Shown: positions 24,904 through 36,154 of the stretch, one piece after another
How positions within the stretch are numbered: position 1 is the stretch's first letter
Layout of the letters: each line of letters opens with the position of its first letter
Source: Isoetes taiwanensis
Taxonomy: Eukaryota; Streptophyta; Lycopodiopsida; Isoetales; Isoetaceae
DNA: 64,000 nucleotides
Direction of reading: 5' to 3'
Assembly (NCBI GenBank): GCA_021234155.1
Contig: JAJEKV010000001.1
Span: forward strand, 27,917,768 to 27,981,767
The notes under the pieces: generated by a model
What the model saw: only the letters and a program-made list of their open reading frames with translations
What the model was told of the DNA's origin: nothing
Databases searched by the model: none
Program-made: the position numbers and the translations under genes

Positions 24904-25241
24904 TGTTAGTTTGAGTTCTTGGCATGCACCCTGCAGCAGCAGTCTATGACTGCCGGATGCTACAAAGCTGCCATGCTCATGATCACGAAACAAGAACAAG
25001 ACAAAGAAATATGTACAAAGAATGAAGGGAACGTGGCCAAATGAGGCTCTTCAATTATGAGATCAAACCTGAATACATCTGAAGAGGCTCCGGTCTAATA
25101 TAGTGTAGACCGCAAATCTGAGCCCTACATCTAGCTAATCTAAGCCATACACTTAAGTTAACCTAAGCATGCCAAGTGTCAGTCTGCCACTACTGACACC
25201 TAACATGTGCATGCACAATATTAACCACTAGGTGGTTAACA
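24904..25241 (-). repeat. LARD 5' LTR
   Basis: 338 bp partner of 22207-22544. Its internal side is followed on the minus strand by the tRNA-Asp-like primer site at 24883-24902; its outer side is followed by the AGGGG target duplication. Confidence 0.88.
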
Positions 25242-25246
25242 AGGGG

Positions 25247-25314
25247 ATGAACTCCTGTTTGTATACGGTGAGTGCATCGTATACGAGTAGGGGACGTCAC
25301 AGTGGTATCAGAGC
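25247..25314 (+). other. LTR end plus tRNA-iMet primer-binding site of a dead chromovirus
   Basis: The sequence ending GGGACGTCACA (to 25301) is followed after one G by TGGTATCAGAGC (25303-25314), the standard complement of the plant initiator tRNA-Met 3' end. Together they mark the 5' LTR end of a Ty3/Gypsy element. No gag follows, so the element is truncated right after its leader. Confidence 0.75.
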
Positions 25315-25469
25315 AATGTTCTTGGAGACCAAGAGCAAAGCACTGACCATGCTCCCAGTAGTACTAACTTGATAGGATCCTCAAACCTCGAAAAATGGGA
25401 ATTTTTTTTTCTCATTTTTGTAGTATATGCTAAGCTAGTAACAGTTAAGTGAATTAGAACATAAAAAGA

Positions 25470-25919
25470 CTAAAATTAGTGAGCCAAAACCTTCTTAAGA
25501 GGTCGGAAACATGGAGACACAACAATCTTAGGCCTTTTTTTATGAACCTGTTTCATAAGTGGCAGCAGAAGAGAGAGGCTCACGTCCTCTTGCTCCTGGA
25601 TTTCACAAATTACCCAGTGGCAAAGCTCGATGAGTTACTGAATATCTTTGGCCGAAGCAGGGTGCAGGATCTGACCATGCAGGATTTACTTGATGCACAA
25701 TGAGAACTTATGACTGAAGTATTAAAACTGTCTATGATTTTGGTACTTATATATGTTTTCTGTATCTGACTATGATCAGATTTTTGGCACTGCTCCTACT
25801 ACTAGGAAAGTGCTTTTTACCTACTGGTATACCTTCTATGGTATATTCCTTATTTATGTAATCATTTAGTATGAATAGAAGTCACACCTTGCCTCCAAAA
25901 AAAAAAAAAAAAAAAAAAA
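25470..25919 (+). other. poly(A)-terminated segment, unrecognised
   Basis: A 74-codon frame (25479-25703) ends with a plausible protein tail (VLLLLDFTNYPVAKLDELL, then DLLDAQ stop). It is followed by 200 bases resembling a 3' UTR and a run of about 22 A residues ending at 25919. This may be the 3' end of a reverse-transcribed message or of a retroelement. I do not recognise the protein, and no target duplication is visible. Confidence 0.35.
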
Positions 25920-28900
25920 CCGGCTTGAACTAGATAAACCTAGCACAAACATCAGCATTGGTCAATCCCTCCGCTGTCTTATCTGGCCATACAAGGACTT
26001 TTCAATCCAGGATGGTACCATAAATCCAAGGAAAACAGTTAACTACTAGTACTATTCATACTACAATCACCAAGACTTGAAGCTGAAATACCATAAACAT
26101 CCAAATGGACCATGTTTCTCAAGCCCAATAAAAACAATAGGACAGTAAACCATTGATGTACAAGAATAAGTTACATGAGTGTAACTAGTACACCATGCCG
26201 TGCCAAATAAGAACCCTGTTTTCTGCTCAAGAAAACAGCAGTAATTTCATTCCCATTAGAACATTTGTTCAACGTGAGAGTTAGACATGGAAAAACACTG
26301 ATCTAAAGAACACGCAGTACAACTACTAATATGATATTTCCATACATATATACCCGGAATAGTACTTCCGTATGAAACTTAGAAAATTTATAGCACTACT
26401 AGAGGTGCTTTTCAATCAGTTACAGCAAGACCAAGCATTCACCAAATATCCATTTATGATGCTTGAACATTAATGAGGTACAACCAAAAGAAAGGGGGTA
26501 AACCTCATGTATGCGTAAGATAATTTTGGACAGCCAGCATTCTATGTCAAGGCTAGGCTTTCCAGCCATCATGGCAATCCTAGGAAAGAGTATCAGATCA
26601 CAAAACATTTATAACAACCATATAGAGTACCATTTTGATGTAATCACTTAAACAGCTTCAGATGTGCCAAGCTCCAGTCCCCATTTGCATGCCAACTCCT
26701 AAGAACTCCTAATACACTGGACAAAAGGAAAACATTAAGAGGAGAAGCCTGTACCTGCAGCCAATCAATACATCATTAGCCTGATAAGGGTAAAGATGCA
26801 AGGGCCAAAAGGTACCTTAGGCTTCTCGGCTATCAACTGATCACCTAATGTAGTCCTTTTGCCCAAAGATTAAAAATATCTTAGAATCTATTGACATAAA
26901 TCATGACAAATAAGAGAGCATAATCGATATATTGGATACAAATATAGAAAAATCCCGAGCGAATGTATGACGATTCAGAGGCAGATTCTGCCATAAGCTA
27001 AATATAAGCCATTAACAGGAAAAGAGGGATCAAGTTATAGGAATCAATCTTATAGATTCATCCTATGTTCAATGAATTAGCTATAGTTTTAAAATACCCA
27101 TTTCCAAAATCATCCTGCAGTAATTAGCACAGAAGCATCAAAGTGCTGCTAGCAATTATTTTTAACAAGTGCATGCTTAAGCAAATCCAGTACAAGCGTA
27201 CCCATAATCATACCTGAATATAAGGAAATGCATTGCATTACCTGGTTATTTGCGGAGTTAGATGCATAGTCTTCTTCTTGCATTTGAGTGATATGAACAA
27301 GAGCAGCTTGAGAAACTTCCCCTTAGCTTTGTCTACATTTTCCAACATGGTGTATGCCATTAGGCAACGGTAGGACACAGCCAAGCCACTGATAGCTCCA
27401 CTATTTCCTGAGGTAAGCTCCATAATTTGAGGCGAAGAATCCACATGCAAATGGATACATACGTGCCCTATTTTTTTACAAACATCGGAATCCAGAAAGC
27501 AGAACTCAGTAGCAGCGCCGTTCAAGCATAAAATATGCCCTCATCAGCATGAAGATTAACCCTGAAGCTACTACTTGTAGCATGCTGTTCCGGCCAAAAA
27601 CGAGGCCGGATTCAAGGCAGCTTCGGACCCTAAATATGAATGAAAATATGACCTATTTTGGCAAAGCCCTAGTAAACGTCATAAAATGCCCAGAAGTGTA
27701 ATTTCCACTATATGTTCTCCTTACAAAACATGAGATATACAGTAATTTGATACGGCTACAACTTATTGGACCAGTATATAACTAGACCATGGGCATACCG
27801 CACCCGGCTTCAATAAGTTATGGCAACAATATCTAGGTAAGATATGCCAACAATAAGCTTTCATATATATTTAGAACAAACCTCCGATTTACTTCTATCA
27901 AAAGATCGTACATTAAGGTGCACAGTTAAATTAATCTAATCGTGCAAGCTTTATATAAAAAAAACCCTACCTCCAACCGTAGAGTGGGGCAACAGAATGA
28001 TTCCTGCTTAAATTTCTGAAATAGGAGTGGCTGGCCCCTACTCAGAGCAGGAGCCAAGCCACACCCTATATATGCTATGCGGCCATTTTTTAAGGTAATT
28101 ATACTGTAGAGCACTCTTACCTCGAATCTAGAATTATTTGTCAATGGCATCAACAACTTCACTAGAGACTAGATGCCAACTAGAAATACACTTATTTACC
28201 TTAAATTTAAAAGTGGTTGTTAAGAACTTGCATAAGCTCCATGGAATCCAACTGAATTCCAGCAAATGAACCAATCATCATACAGCATGCACTTAAGCCA
28301 AGTGGCATAGTAAATCAGCCGAGTGGCAATTCTGGCATTGATGCCAAATGATACATATTATAATATTTATGGAAAGCCTGTTATCCACTAGAATAACAAT
28401 AGAGCTCCATTTCTTTTTTGCAATAGAAACATAGAATGAAAGTAACGTTACCTCAAATTGAAAAGTATTTATTGCGAACTTGCATTAACTCTCTGGAATC
28501 AAACTAAATTCCAGCAAATAAACATGTCGTCAGACGGCCTGAACATAAGCCATGTGGCTATGTAGAAAATTCATTGTTCCAAAGCCCATCCATATTTTAA
28601 ATAACAAGCCAAGTGGCAATGGTGGACCACTGTCCATGTATGTGTGTTAGGTCAAATGGCACACTGTGCCAGATGGCAAACAGTAACATCCGGGTCTTTC
28701 AATTTTGCATCTTGTCAAAGCCTCTGCTTCACTAGTTCCGAGTTCCATTGGAAACACTAATTTGAACCCAAACTCTTCTTGATTTTCATATTCTGCCTGT
28801 AATCATGCATCAAAAATATAAGGAATTTTTTAAAACAATTAATGCATGTGCAAAGATATATCCGAAGACATCTAAGCCATAATATATAATCAAAAGGATA

Positions 28901-28967
28901 AGAAACCTTAACCGAAGAAATATGGCAGCACTGATAAGACCAATGCACAGAAGTGTCATAAAAAAAA
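25920..28967. repeat. tandem duplication, unit A (about 3.05 kb)
   Basis: CCGGCTTGAACTAGATAAAC starts at 25920 and again at 28968. The match continues at a few percent divergence to about 27957, corresponding to 37812 in unit B. Unit A lacks the DIRS-order element and so shows the empty site at 26455/26456. The stretch 27958-28967 has no partner in the window, being past the point where unit B ends. Minus-strand donor-like TACCT/ACCTG motifs suggest introns of a gene piece. No full gene is recognised. Confidence 0.8.
27236..27540 (-). pseudogene. exon-like piece of an unrecognised plant gene (unit A copy)
   Basis: On the minus strand a 95-codon open stretch (from ATG 27525) has ordinary protein composition and ends in a good donor context (AACCAG then GTAATGC). 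It includes SGLAVSYRCLMAYTML and FLKLLLFISLKCKKK, a helix-rich look. It occurs again at 37088-37395, where one base is lost in the run after TMLE, so that copy is frameshifted. I cannot name the family. It may be an internal exon of a host gene duplicated together with its introns. Confidence 0.4.
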
Positions 28968-29503
28968 CCGGCTTGAACTAGATAAACCTAGCACAAACAT
29001 CAGCATTGGTCAATCCCTCCGCTGTCTTATCTGGCCATACAAGGACTTTTCAATCCAGGATGGTACCATAAATCCAAGGAAAATAGTTAACTACTAGTAC
29101 TATTCATACTACAATCACCAAGACTTGAAGCTGAAATACCATAAACATCCAAATGGACCATGTTTCTCAAGCCCAATAAAAACAATAGGACAGTAAACCA
29201 TTGATGTACAAGAATAAGTTACATGAGTGTAACTAGTGTACCATGCCGTGCCAAATAAGAACCTTGTTTTCTGCTCAAGAAAACAGCAGTAATTTCATTC
29301 CCATTAGAACATTTGTTCAACGTGAGAGTAAGACATGGAAAAACACCGATCTAAAGAACACGCAGTACAACTGCTAATATAATATTTCCATATATATATA
29401 CCCGGAATAGTACTTCAGTAGGAAACATAGAAAATTTATAGCACTACTAGAGGTGCTTTTCAATCAGTTACAGCAAGACCAAGCATTCACCAAATATTCA
29501 TTT
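28968..29503. repeat. tandem duplication, unit B left part
   Basis: Matches 25920-26455 with scattered substitutions. It ends at CAAATATTCATTT, exactly where the DIRS-order element begins. Confidence 0.85.
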
Positions 29504-29539
29504 CTAGAGCCTAGTTGCACACACACAACACCAAGCTGA
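29504..29539 (-). repeat. DIRS split repeat Y2 (36 bp, terminal)
   Basis: CTAGAGCCTAGTTGCACACA and 16 further bases are identical to 30190-30225. This is the terminal partner at the element's 3' end in minus orientation. Confidence 0.85.
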
Positions 29540-30034
29540 TAATGAATGAGCCACTAGGCATCTCTCCTTATTCCAAAATACAAAAGGTACAAGTTTTTGC
29601 AAAATAAAAGAAAACCCTCAAGCCGACCAGCTTTGTTGGGCGAACAAGCATAGGGAACAACAAGGGAAATCCAAAGCATAATGTCCAACTGGATGAAACA
29701 AACTCCCACAGCACGAGGGGTCAAGCGCGGTGCTCCCGGACCAAAGGCACGCAGAGGAACTCCAAGGGCTGCTACTGGCAACCTGCAAAACAAAGGGACA
29801 AATAAACCCCACATACCAACCGAGGTGCATGAGAGCACACCAAACCAGGGCTACTGCAACCGCCGGGGACCACCATAAAAAAAAAAATGGAACACGACAA
29901 ACTAGCACAAGGGCTAACACACCGCAACGAGCACGAGGGTTACCATATGCTCACACCAGCGCGCCTAAAGAGAACCGGGCAGCGGAGGGACAAATAGACA
30001 CCAGCACAACTAGGAGAGGGGTGGGGAGGGGGGG

Positions 30035-30189
30035 AAGAGGAGGCGACGAAAGGAGAGACGCTCTAAGACGGCTGATGGGGAAATCCAAGAGGGGGTATGA
30101 TATAAATACACGAAGGGGGGAAAGACACCTCAACTAGACTCAAGAAGCGGATTTATCTGCTTATCTCAAAACGCAGATAAATCGTACTT
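30035..30189 (-). repeat. DIRS split repeat X2 (155 bp, internal)
   Basis: Nearly identical to 36155-36309 (one difference noted, AAAGACACC versus AAAGAAACC). It contains a TATA-like TTTATATC on the minus strand and a short palindrome, ATTTATCTGC...GCAGATAAAT. It joins Y1 directly at CGTACTT/CTAGAGCC, giving the sequence expected at a circle junction. Confidence 0.87.
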
Positions 30190-30225
30190 CTAGAGCCTAG
30201 TTGCACACACACAACACCAAGCTGA
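30190..30225 (-). repeat. DIRS split repeat Y1 (36 bp, internal)
   Basis: Identical to 29504-29539 and directly adjacent to X2. The adjacency X2-Y1 mirrors the ends X1 and Y2 of the element. Confidence 0.85.
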
Positions 30226-30272
30226 AAAAAGAGGCAGGAGGAAGAGGTGACTCATACCGAACAAGAGAAATG

Positions 30273-31376
30273 CTATTGGAACTCCGAGGATAGGCGGCAG
30301 ATAGCGCGGGCATCCTCACGACCCAGGCCCAGAGAGCGAGAGACTAACAGTTGCTGGTGGAGGGAGGGATTGACATAACCATCCTTGGCGGTCTCGGAAC
30401 GCCAACGACCATGGGCCTTAAAAAGGCGATCTGGTACATCCAAAGCAGCTGCCGTGGTGGCACCGCCACGACGTCCGGAATGGGTACCAAAGGAGGAAGG
30501 GTCTTCACCAATGGCAGCAAGGCAAAGTTTGAACCAAGAGCGCAGGGTAGAGTATGAGACAGGCTTCTTGCGGATAGACACACCATGTGGAGAGACGCGG
30601 ACACCACGAAACAGGTGCCCCCCAGGGGGGCCGTCTAACCGACTAAAATCACCTAAAGCAATAAGGCGCTCCAAGAGACCCACGGGACAGTAGAAACCAC
30701 CCAGGCGTGCAATGGACACCCAAGACCCCATACCATGCTGATCGGTTTTGGAAGACTTAATAAAAAGGCTAGCGTGGGACGGAAGGAGGAGAATCTCCTC
30801 CCAACGCAAGGCGAGCAGCTCGGCACTACGCAAAAAGGCAACAAAGGACAAGACCAAGGCACAACATTTCATTACATCGGGCAGGGTCGCAGCAGGGGAT
30901 GCGAACTTATCCATGACACGCCTAACCAAATGGGGCAGCAAAGGCTTCTTCTTGGCCGCCCGGACAGCTAAGGAACGCTTGGCGGAGTCTCGGACGAGGT
31001 CGACAAGGGGGTGGTCAGTGGGCTTGCGAAAGCCGGCCAAGGCATGATGGAAAGCAATTGCAGCAATAGACGTCTGAAACACAGCGAGTGAGGGGGAGGT
31101 GGCTAAAAGACGAGTAAGGAACAGGCAAACAGAGAGGGGCTCAGCAGGTAGGGGAACAAGGTGCTTGGACAGGCACCAACTTTTGAACTCTGACCATGGC
31201 CGTGCATAAGACTTCAAAGTGTTACTAGAACGAGACCCAGCTATACGCTCTTGTAAGGCCTCTTTCAAGACAACAAGCTCATCATCCCCATCACCAAGCG
31301 AGCTCCAAAAATTAGACGAGAACACATCTGAAACACAAAAGCAACTCACCGTTAGAAGCCACCAGACGAAGTGCAA
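30273..31376 (-). CDS. DIRS-order tyrosine recombinase
   Basis: A 367-codon open frame encodes a phage-integrase-fold recombinase that would insert the circular cDNA without target duplication. An N-terminal SAM-like core-binding domain (about residues 55-150, SSNTLKSYARPWSEFKSWC) precedes the catalytic domain. The catalytic residues are visible: Arg in LALRWEE, then HSGRRGGATTAA (His and Arg), AHGRWRS (His) and DGYV (Tyr nucleophile). The true start may be about 20 residues inside, since the first residues overlap the preceding RNase H frame by 65 bases in another frame. No stop or indel is seen, so this domain looks functional. Expression probably needs frameshifting, re-initiation or splicing. 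Confidence 0.87.
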   Translation of the reverse strand: MHFVWWLLTVSCFCVSDVFSSNFWSSLGDGDDELVVLKEALQERIAGSRSSNTLKSYARPWSEFKSWCLSKHLVPLPAEPLSVCLFLTRLLATSPSLAVFQTSIAAIAFHHALAGFRKPTDHPLVDLVRDSAKRSLAVRAAKKKPLLPHLVRRVMDKFASPAATLPDVMKCCALVLSFVAFLRSAELLALRWEEILLLPSHASLFIKSSKTDQHGMGSWVSIARLGGFYCPVGLLERLIALGDFSRLDGPPGGHLFRGVRVSPHGVSIRKKPVSYSTLRSWFKLCLAAIGEDPSSFGTHSGRRGGATTAAALDVPDRLFKAHGRWRSETAKDGYVNPSLHQQLLVSRSLGLGREDARAICRLSSEFQ

Positions 31377-33270
31377 TCAAAGGACTTGAAGGCTTGTGAC
31401 ACGGAAGGGTTGACCGAGTCCCAGGCCGTAAGAAATGTCCACCAGAGGGAAAGTACAAGCTATCAACAAAAGCAGGATGCCAATTGCCAAATTCATCATG
31501 CAGGGCAGGCCACCAAGGAGCGGACTCCCAATGGAAGATGACTAAGGTAGCGTCCGCAGCGCAGGCTAGAGCAAACTTGAAGGCTTTAAAAACCAAGGCG
31601 GGCGGGGGAAAGCAATAATTATTGAGGCCGTGCCAGTTCTGAGCAAAAGCATCTGGGGGGGAGGCCGAGCAAGGTGACAAATGCCAGCAATTAAAGTTAG
31701 GTAAACGGTGGTTGTCGAAGTTCGCAAAGCGGTCCCAATCATGAGGGCCCCAAGCAAACTCAATAAGGCGAAAGGCTAAGTCCGTCAAACTATAATCATC
31801 GTACTCTTCAAGCTTGGAAAGGTAATCTGCCCATTGGTTTAGGGTACGGGGTATCCAGGCCGGTTTCAGGACAAGCTGATGTCTCAAGCACAAGGAAAAA
31901 ATCTTGACGCACAACAGATGTAGGTTGGGGACCCGAGAGCCACCTCTAGACAGGATAAAGAAAGCATTCAAATTATCGCCATAAGCTATGATAGAACGCC
32001 CCCGGAGAGAAGCAGCATGATGGTTCAGATAGTGAAGAAGGCAAGACAGCTCGCGGAAGGTTGAAGACATAGATTGTTCAAGAGGGGTAAACTGCCTGAG
32101 ATTGGCAAGATCACGAGCTTCGGACACCCAAGCACCCCAGCCAGAGCCACTAGCATCGTAAAAGAGAGAAACCACCGGGTGAAAGGACTCCCAAATATGG
32201 GCAGAGTTAAGTAGGTCAAACCAGTCACCCCAAGCTCTGATCTCGGCCATAGCTAAATGGGACAGAGGCACCAAACCGCCCTAAGAGGTAATGGCGCATG
32301 TGGCAGCAAACAGGTGGAAGGAGAGGATCTTGCAAAATGGCCCAAAGACTAGACTGCAGGAGGTGATCATACCCAAGAAAGAGGCGAGTTTGCGAGCTTT
32401 GACCAGGTGGCTGTCGCGAAGGCTGCGGGCAAGGTCCAAAAACTTAGAACGACGCGAGGGAGCTATGGAGAGAAGACCAAACTGAGCATTGACGACAAAC
32501 CCTAAGAACTTGGCCTCGTGAGAAGGTAGCAACTGACATTTATGAAGGGCAACGACGAAACCGGCCGACTCAAAATCGGCAAGCACTAGCCGCCGGTGGT
32601 CAAGAAAGGAGGAGGGACTACAAGCAAAGAAGAAGTCATCGACATAAGGAATGCAACGCAAACTCATGGACCGCCACCGCTTGATCGAGCCGACGATGAC
32701 TTTGGTGAACACAAAACAAAGCGGAGAGAGGCCGAAGGCAAGGATGTGAACATGTAAAAGGAGCCATCAAAGGAGAAACCCAAATACGTCCAAAACTGAG
32801 GGTTAATGTCAATGTGGTGATAACCCGAATGCAAATCTAAAGTAAAAAGATAGTCACCCGGTCGGACGGTCAAGGCTATGCTACTGATAGTCTCATAGCA
32901 AAAGGAGGTTTGAGCCAGAAAGGTATTGAGATGGCGCAAGTCGAGGATGAGACGCAGCTTGTTGTTGGCTTTGGGCACCACTCCCAGGGGTGAGCAGAAA
33001 AATGGCTTGTGCTCGGAAACAATAGCAGAACCAGCCGAGATCAAGTCCTGTATGGCAGAGCGGACAAAAGCAGCCTCTCGCAAAGCAGACCGATGATTGG
33101 GGCTAGACCAAGGGTGGGGGGGAGGGGAAGAATGCCAAGGCAGAGCATAACCATTCCGGATCCAATCTAACACCATAGCAGAGGTACAAAAGGACTGCCA
33201 AAAATCAAAGCAATGCCGCAGGCGATGTCGGAGAAAGGTAGTAGGGGGGGGAGGGGGGCCTTGAAGTTCT
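31312..33270 (-). pseudogene. DIRS-order reverse transcriptase and RNase H
   Basis: Three consecutive minus-strand frames form one protein. The RT N-half (33176-32664) has CSPLGVVPKANNKLRLILDLRHLN and FTLDLHSGYHHI. After a one-base loss near 32735 the frame continues (32712-32281) with the catalytic PYVDDFFFA. An in-frame stop at about 32281 precedes the RNase H (32274-31312) with YDASGSGWGAW, RELSCLL, YGDNLNAFF and NQWADYLSK, all four acidic positions present. A C-terminal extension to 31312 (WDRFANFDNHRLPNFN, WWPALHDE) is like the domain that follows RNase H in DIRS elements. Two lesions make it a pseudogene; both could also be sequencing errors. Confidence 0.85.
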
Positions 33271-33732
33271 GAAAAACAACAAAAGACAAAGCGATTACCG
33301 CGTTAGACAAAACAAAATGAAGCCTAACTTTCAGGGGTCAGCATAGGGGAAAAAAAAAAAACCTGGGAATCAACACAAAGGACGACCTACGACTAACAAG
33401 CAATGTGTGCGAAAACCAAGCGTAGCCTAGGTGAAAACCAAGGAGGGCAAAACCTGACCCATAGCTCACGCAAACAAGAACCCAACAAACGAGGGGAGAC
33501 TGAACCCTAGCTACCCCTAAGACAAAACAAAAATGGAGGCACCCAACAAAGATAACGCGACCATGCAAAAGGGCAACCAAAGAAAAAATGGGCCGAGCGA
33601 CGGGCCAACAGACTCAAGGGGACAAACTAGGCACCATGCAGCAAAACCCCATGCGTACAAGGAGGGACGACTAAGCAACGTTCGAAGAGGACTAACAACA
33701 AAAATGGTCGTTCTATCAAACCCCATGCGCAC

Positions 33733-33990
33733 CAGGAGGGACGATTAAGCAACGTTCACCTGAGACAATGCAAATAGAGACATGTAACACCCAACGCCAC
33801 TTATCAAGGCTACCAAACGTGGGAACACACAACCTCAAAGAATACAACCTGGGCGAAGTACAGGAGGGACGAATAAGCAACGTTCACATTGAGACACTGC
33901 AAATAGAGACATGCAACATCCAACGCCACTTATCAAGGCTAACAAACGTGGGGAACACACAACCTCAAAGAATACAATATGGGCGAAGTA
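33733..33990. repeat. two tandem 128-130-bp repeats inside the DIRS element
   Basis: Unit 1 (33733-33860) and unit 2 (33861-33990) both run from CAGGAGGGACGA to GGGCGAAGTA with a few differences. A partial third start (AGGAGGGACGACTAAGCAACG) is at about 33660. They lie between gag and RT in a non-coding spacer (33271-34233). Confidence 0.75.
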
Positions 33991-34233
33991 CAAACCGCAT
34001 ACCAAAAGAAGGGGGCCAACCCAAAAAATGATAGGAGACTAAGCAAACCAATTGCAAAGAAAAAGGGGGGGACACGAAACCCCCAATGCACGAAACCAAG
34101 CTAGGCCACCCCCAAACACGTGATGCAACTAAGAAATTCCACGTCAAGCAAGGGGCACCAAGACAAACCACACTCAAATTATCAACTAAACAAAAAACAA
34201 CTATGAATAGCAGCCAACGTTCATAATGTTGAT

Positions 34234-35001
34234 TCAAGGGTTAGCTACAGATGGGCCCGTGCCGGGAAAACCAGGTTTATAAAACAAAGCATTGGTTGGG
34301 TTAAAGTTTGGTAGTTTGATCTGCTGGGGGCTAGGGGATAATAAAAGTCTTGCAGGACAAGCAGCCGCACGATGATCCGGTCTCTGACAAATGAAACACA
34401 ACAAAGGATTAGCAGAGGATCTCTTCTTGGAGTTTTTGGGGTCCCATTCCATGGCCAACTTCCGAGCAGCACGAAGCCTCTTATCATCATCACTAAGTTG
34501 GACCAAATCACCCAATTCATAGCAATCAGCAACTTTAGTCCCTTCACGGTCCCTAATGAACACAATCTGCTTCCTATTACGTATCAAAGTATTACCTTTA
34601 TCAATCAACTGCTTGACTGGGGGCTCCAAAGCCTTCTGAAGCCGAAGCTTGCTCTCCAAATCTGAAAACACATCTTCTACCTCATTCAAGAAGTCAAACT
34701 GCTTCATGTTGCCCTCGAACTTCAAGGCAGGTGTGCGACTCTTCTTGCTCTTACGCTCAACATCCTCCTGCAGCGCTGAAATCCTAGCCTCCAAATCCGC
34801 CAAATAATCTGTCTTCGCATTGGCCAGCCGAACTTCCATGGCCCTTGCCCACGCCGGGGCTTCAGCAAGATCCGGGGCAGCTGTTATAGGTGGGGCAGCT
34901 GTCGCAGGTGGAGCAGCTGGGGCAGGAGGGGCACTCGATGGGCCAGCCTCATCACGGCTCTCCAAGGGTCGCTTACCAAGCCTAGTGCTTCCACGAGTCA
35001 T
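34234..35001 (-). CDS. DIRS-order gag-like protein
   Basis: A 255-codon open frame upstream of the RT in element orientation. It has an Ala/Pro-rich N-terminus (residues 20-50), a charged helical middle with AMEVRLANAKTDYLADLEARISALQ cut here to its start AMEVRLANAK, which looks coiled-coil-forming, and a single zinc knuckle CFICQRPDHRAAAC (CX2CX4HX4C) near residue 206. It should bind element RNA and assemble particles. The start chosen is the first ATG (MTRGS). About 1.1 kb of leader separates it from X1. It looks undamaged. Confidence 0.8.
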   Translation of the reverse strand: MTRGSTRLGKRPLESRDEAGPSSAPPAPAAPPATAAPPITAAPDLAEAPAWARAMEVRLANAKTDYLADLEARISALQEDVERKSKKSRTPALKFEGNMKQFDFLNEVEDVFSDLESKLRLQKALEPPVKQLIDKGNTLIRNRKQIVFIRDREGTKVADCYELGDLVQLSDDDKRLRAARKLAMEWDPKNSKKRSSANPLLCFICQRPDHRAAACPARLLLSPSPQQIKLPNFNPTNALFYKPGFPGTGPSVANP

Positions 35002-36154
35002 CTATCAAGCCAAACCGTCAGTACAACAAGAAGACAACAACTAAGAACCTGTAAACAGGCAGAGAATTAGCACCGAAACTCGAGCTGTGGAGCTAGACCA
35101 GCTACAAGGCAAACACAAGAGACAGAGCAGAAAGGGAAGGATGGAACACCCAAACATCGAGAGACAGCCAAACTCTAGAAACTTGGAGCAGCAAAACTGA
35201 GGTCACACAGAGGCCGGAATCCTGAGACCGAGAAAAAAGGGGGGCTCCAACTCGCAGAGAAGGCCGGGCAGATCACCACGGCCCGCCGAGGTCAGAGCTG
35301 GCCGGTTCAAGGGGGGAGCTGGGGAAACTAAAAACGAACAGGGAGCAGAGCAAGTGGGCCGGGTCTGCCCAGAGAAACCCTGTAACTGTAAACAGAGGAA
35401 TAGAACCAAGAACCAACTCACGGATAGACAGAATTCGAAACAGGCTCCAAAGCAACCAGGTATGGGCAAATGCCGCCAAGTGGTCGGCCAGCTACTAGCT
35501 ATGCTCGCTTATATCGCATAAGGCGCATTATGAGAAATCGAGAACATAAACAAAAACCGCATTACAAGTCAATCCCGCAGAGCCGAAACTGCCAAACTAA
35601 CAAAGAACTACACCAAAATCCTACCAGGAGGAACCCGCCCAATCGTAGCCAGGCTGAGCAGGCCGGGTCCAAACATGCAGGGAAGTGAACTGAAAGACCG
35701 GCCAACTAGCAGCATCCGGCCAAGCGGCTAAGCAGAATCCAGCCAGCGAGCCAATCCGTTCCAACAGGGGACGCAACAGAGAAACTATGGGAAGAAGGAG
35801 AAACTATGGGAAACAGGAAGCCTAATCTGCAGGCGAAATTGGACACCGGGGAACGAAGGGTGGCAAACGAACGGGCACAGGGCGGGCAACAAGACAAGGA
35901 AACTAGGGAACTCAAACGCCCACCAGAAGAAGCCTGCCTGCAACCAAACTGACTGAAGAGGGACTCTAGACCAAACCGACTGAAGAGGGACTCCGCAGCA
36001 TCCATAGTCCCATCCATAGTCCCAACAGCTGGGGAGGCGCCATAGGAAGGCGATCTCCAACTTGAGACATGAGAAAGTTCTAACCAGCAGGGCACGCCCA
36101 GCCAAACATACCAAAAACACAGCGACGTACCTGGGAAGGAGTGCTACCGTCACT
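35002..36154 (-). other. DIRS leader between X1 and gag
   Basis: No conserved protein is seen. Near 35945-36000 there is a short tandem repeat (ACTGAAGAGGGACTC twice) and ATCCATAGTCCC twice. It probably serves as 5' untranslated leader. Confidence 0.55.

Larger units (their letters stand above)
22207..25241 (-). mobile_element. non-autonomous LTR retrotransposon (LARD-like), complete
   Basis: Two 338-bp direct repeats (22207-22544 and 24904-25241), TGTTA...TAACA, flank 2.36 kb without gag or pol. The 5-bp target duplication AGGGG is at 22202-22206 and 25242-25246. On the minus strand the first bases after the LTR read CTGGCGCCGTTATGCCGGG, close to a tRNA-Asp primer site, and a purine run AGGGGAAGGCAG precedes the other LTR, so the element is oriented on the minus strand. 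The internal part has GCGTGG-rich repeats near 23035-23150 but no recognisable protein, so it depends on another element's enzymes. Confidence 0.88.

Noticed and set aside
29681-30137. Arg/Thr-rich plus-strand frames near the DIRS 3' end
   Set aside because: Antisense to the element's non-coding end, low complexity, no homologue recognised.
30735-31047. Lys/Gly-rich plus-strand frames over the recombinase
   Set aside because: Shadows of the tyrosine-recombinase frame, which has clear catalytic motifs on the minus strand.
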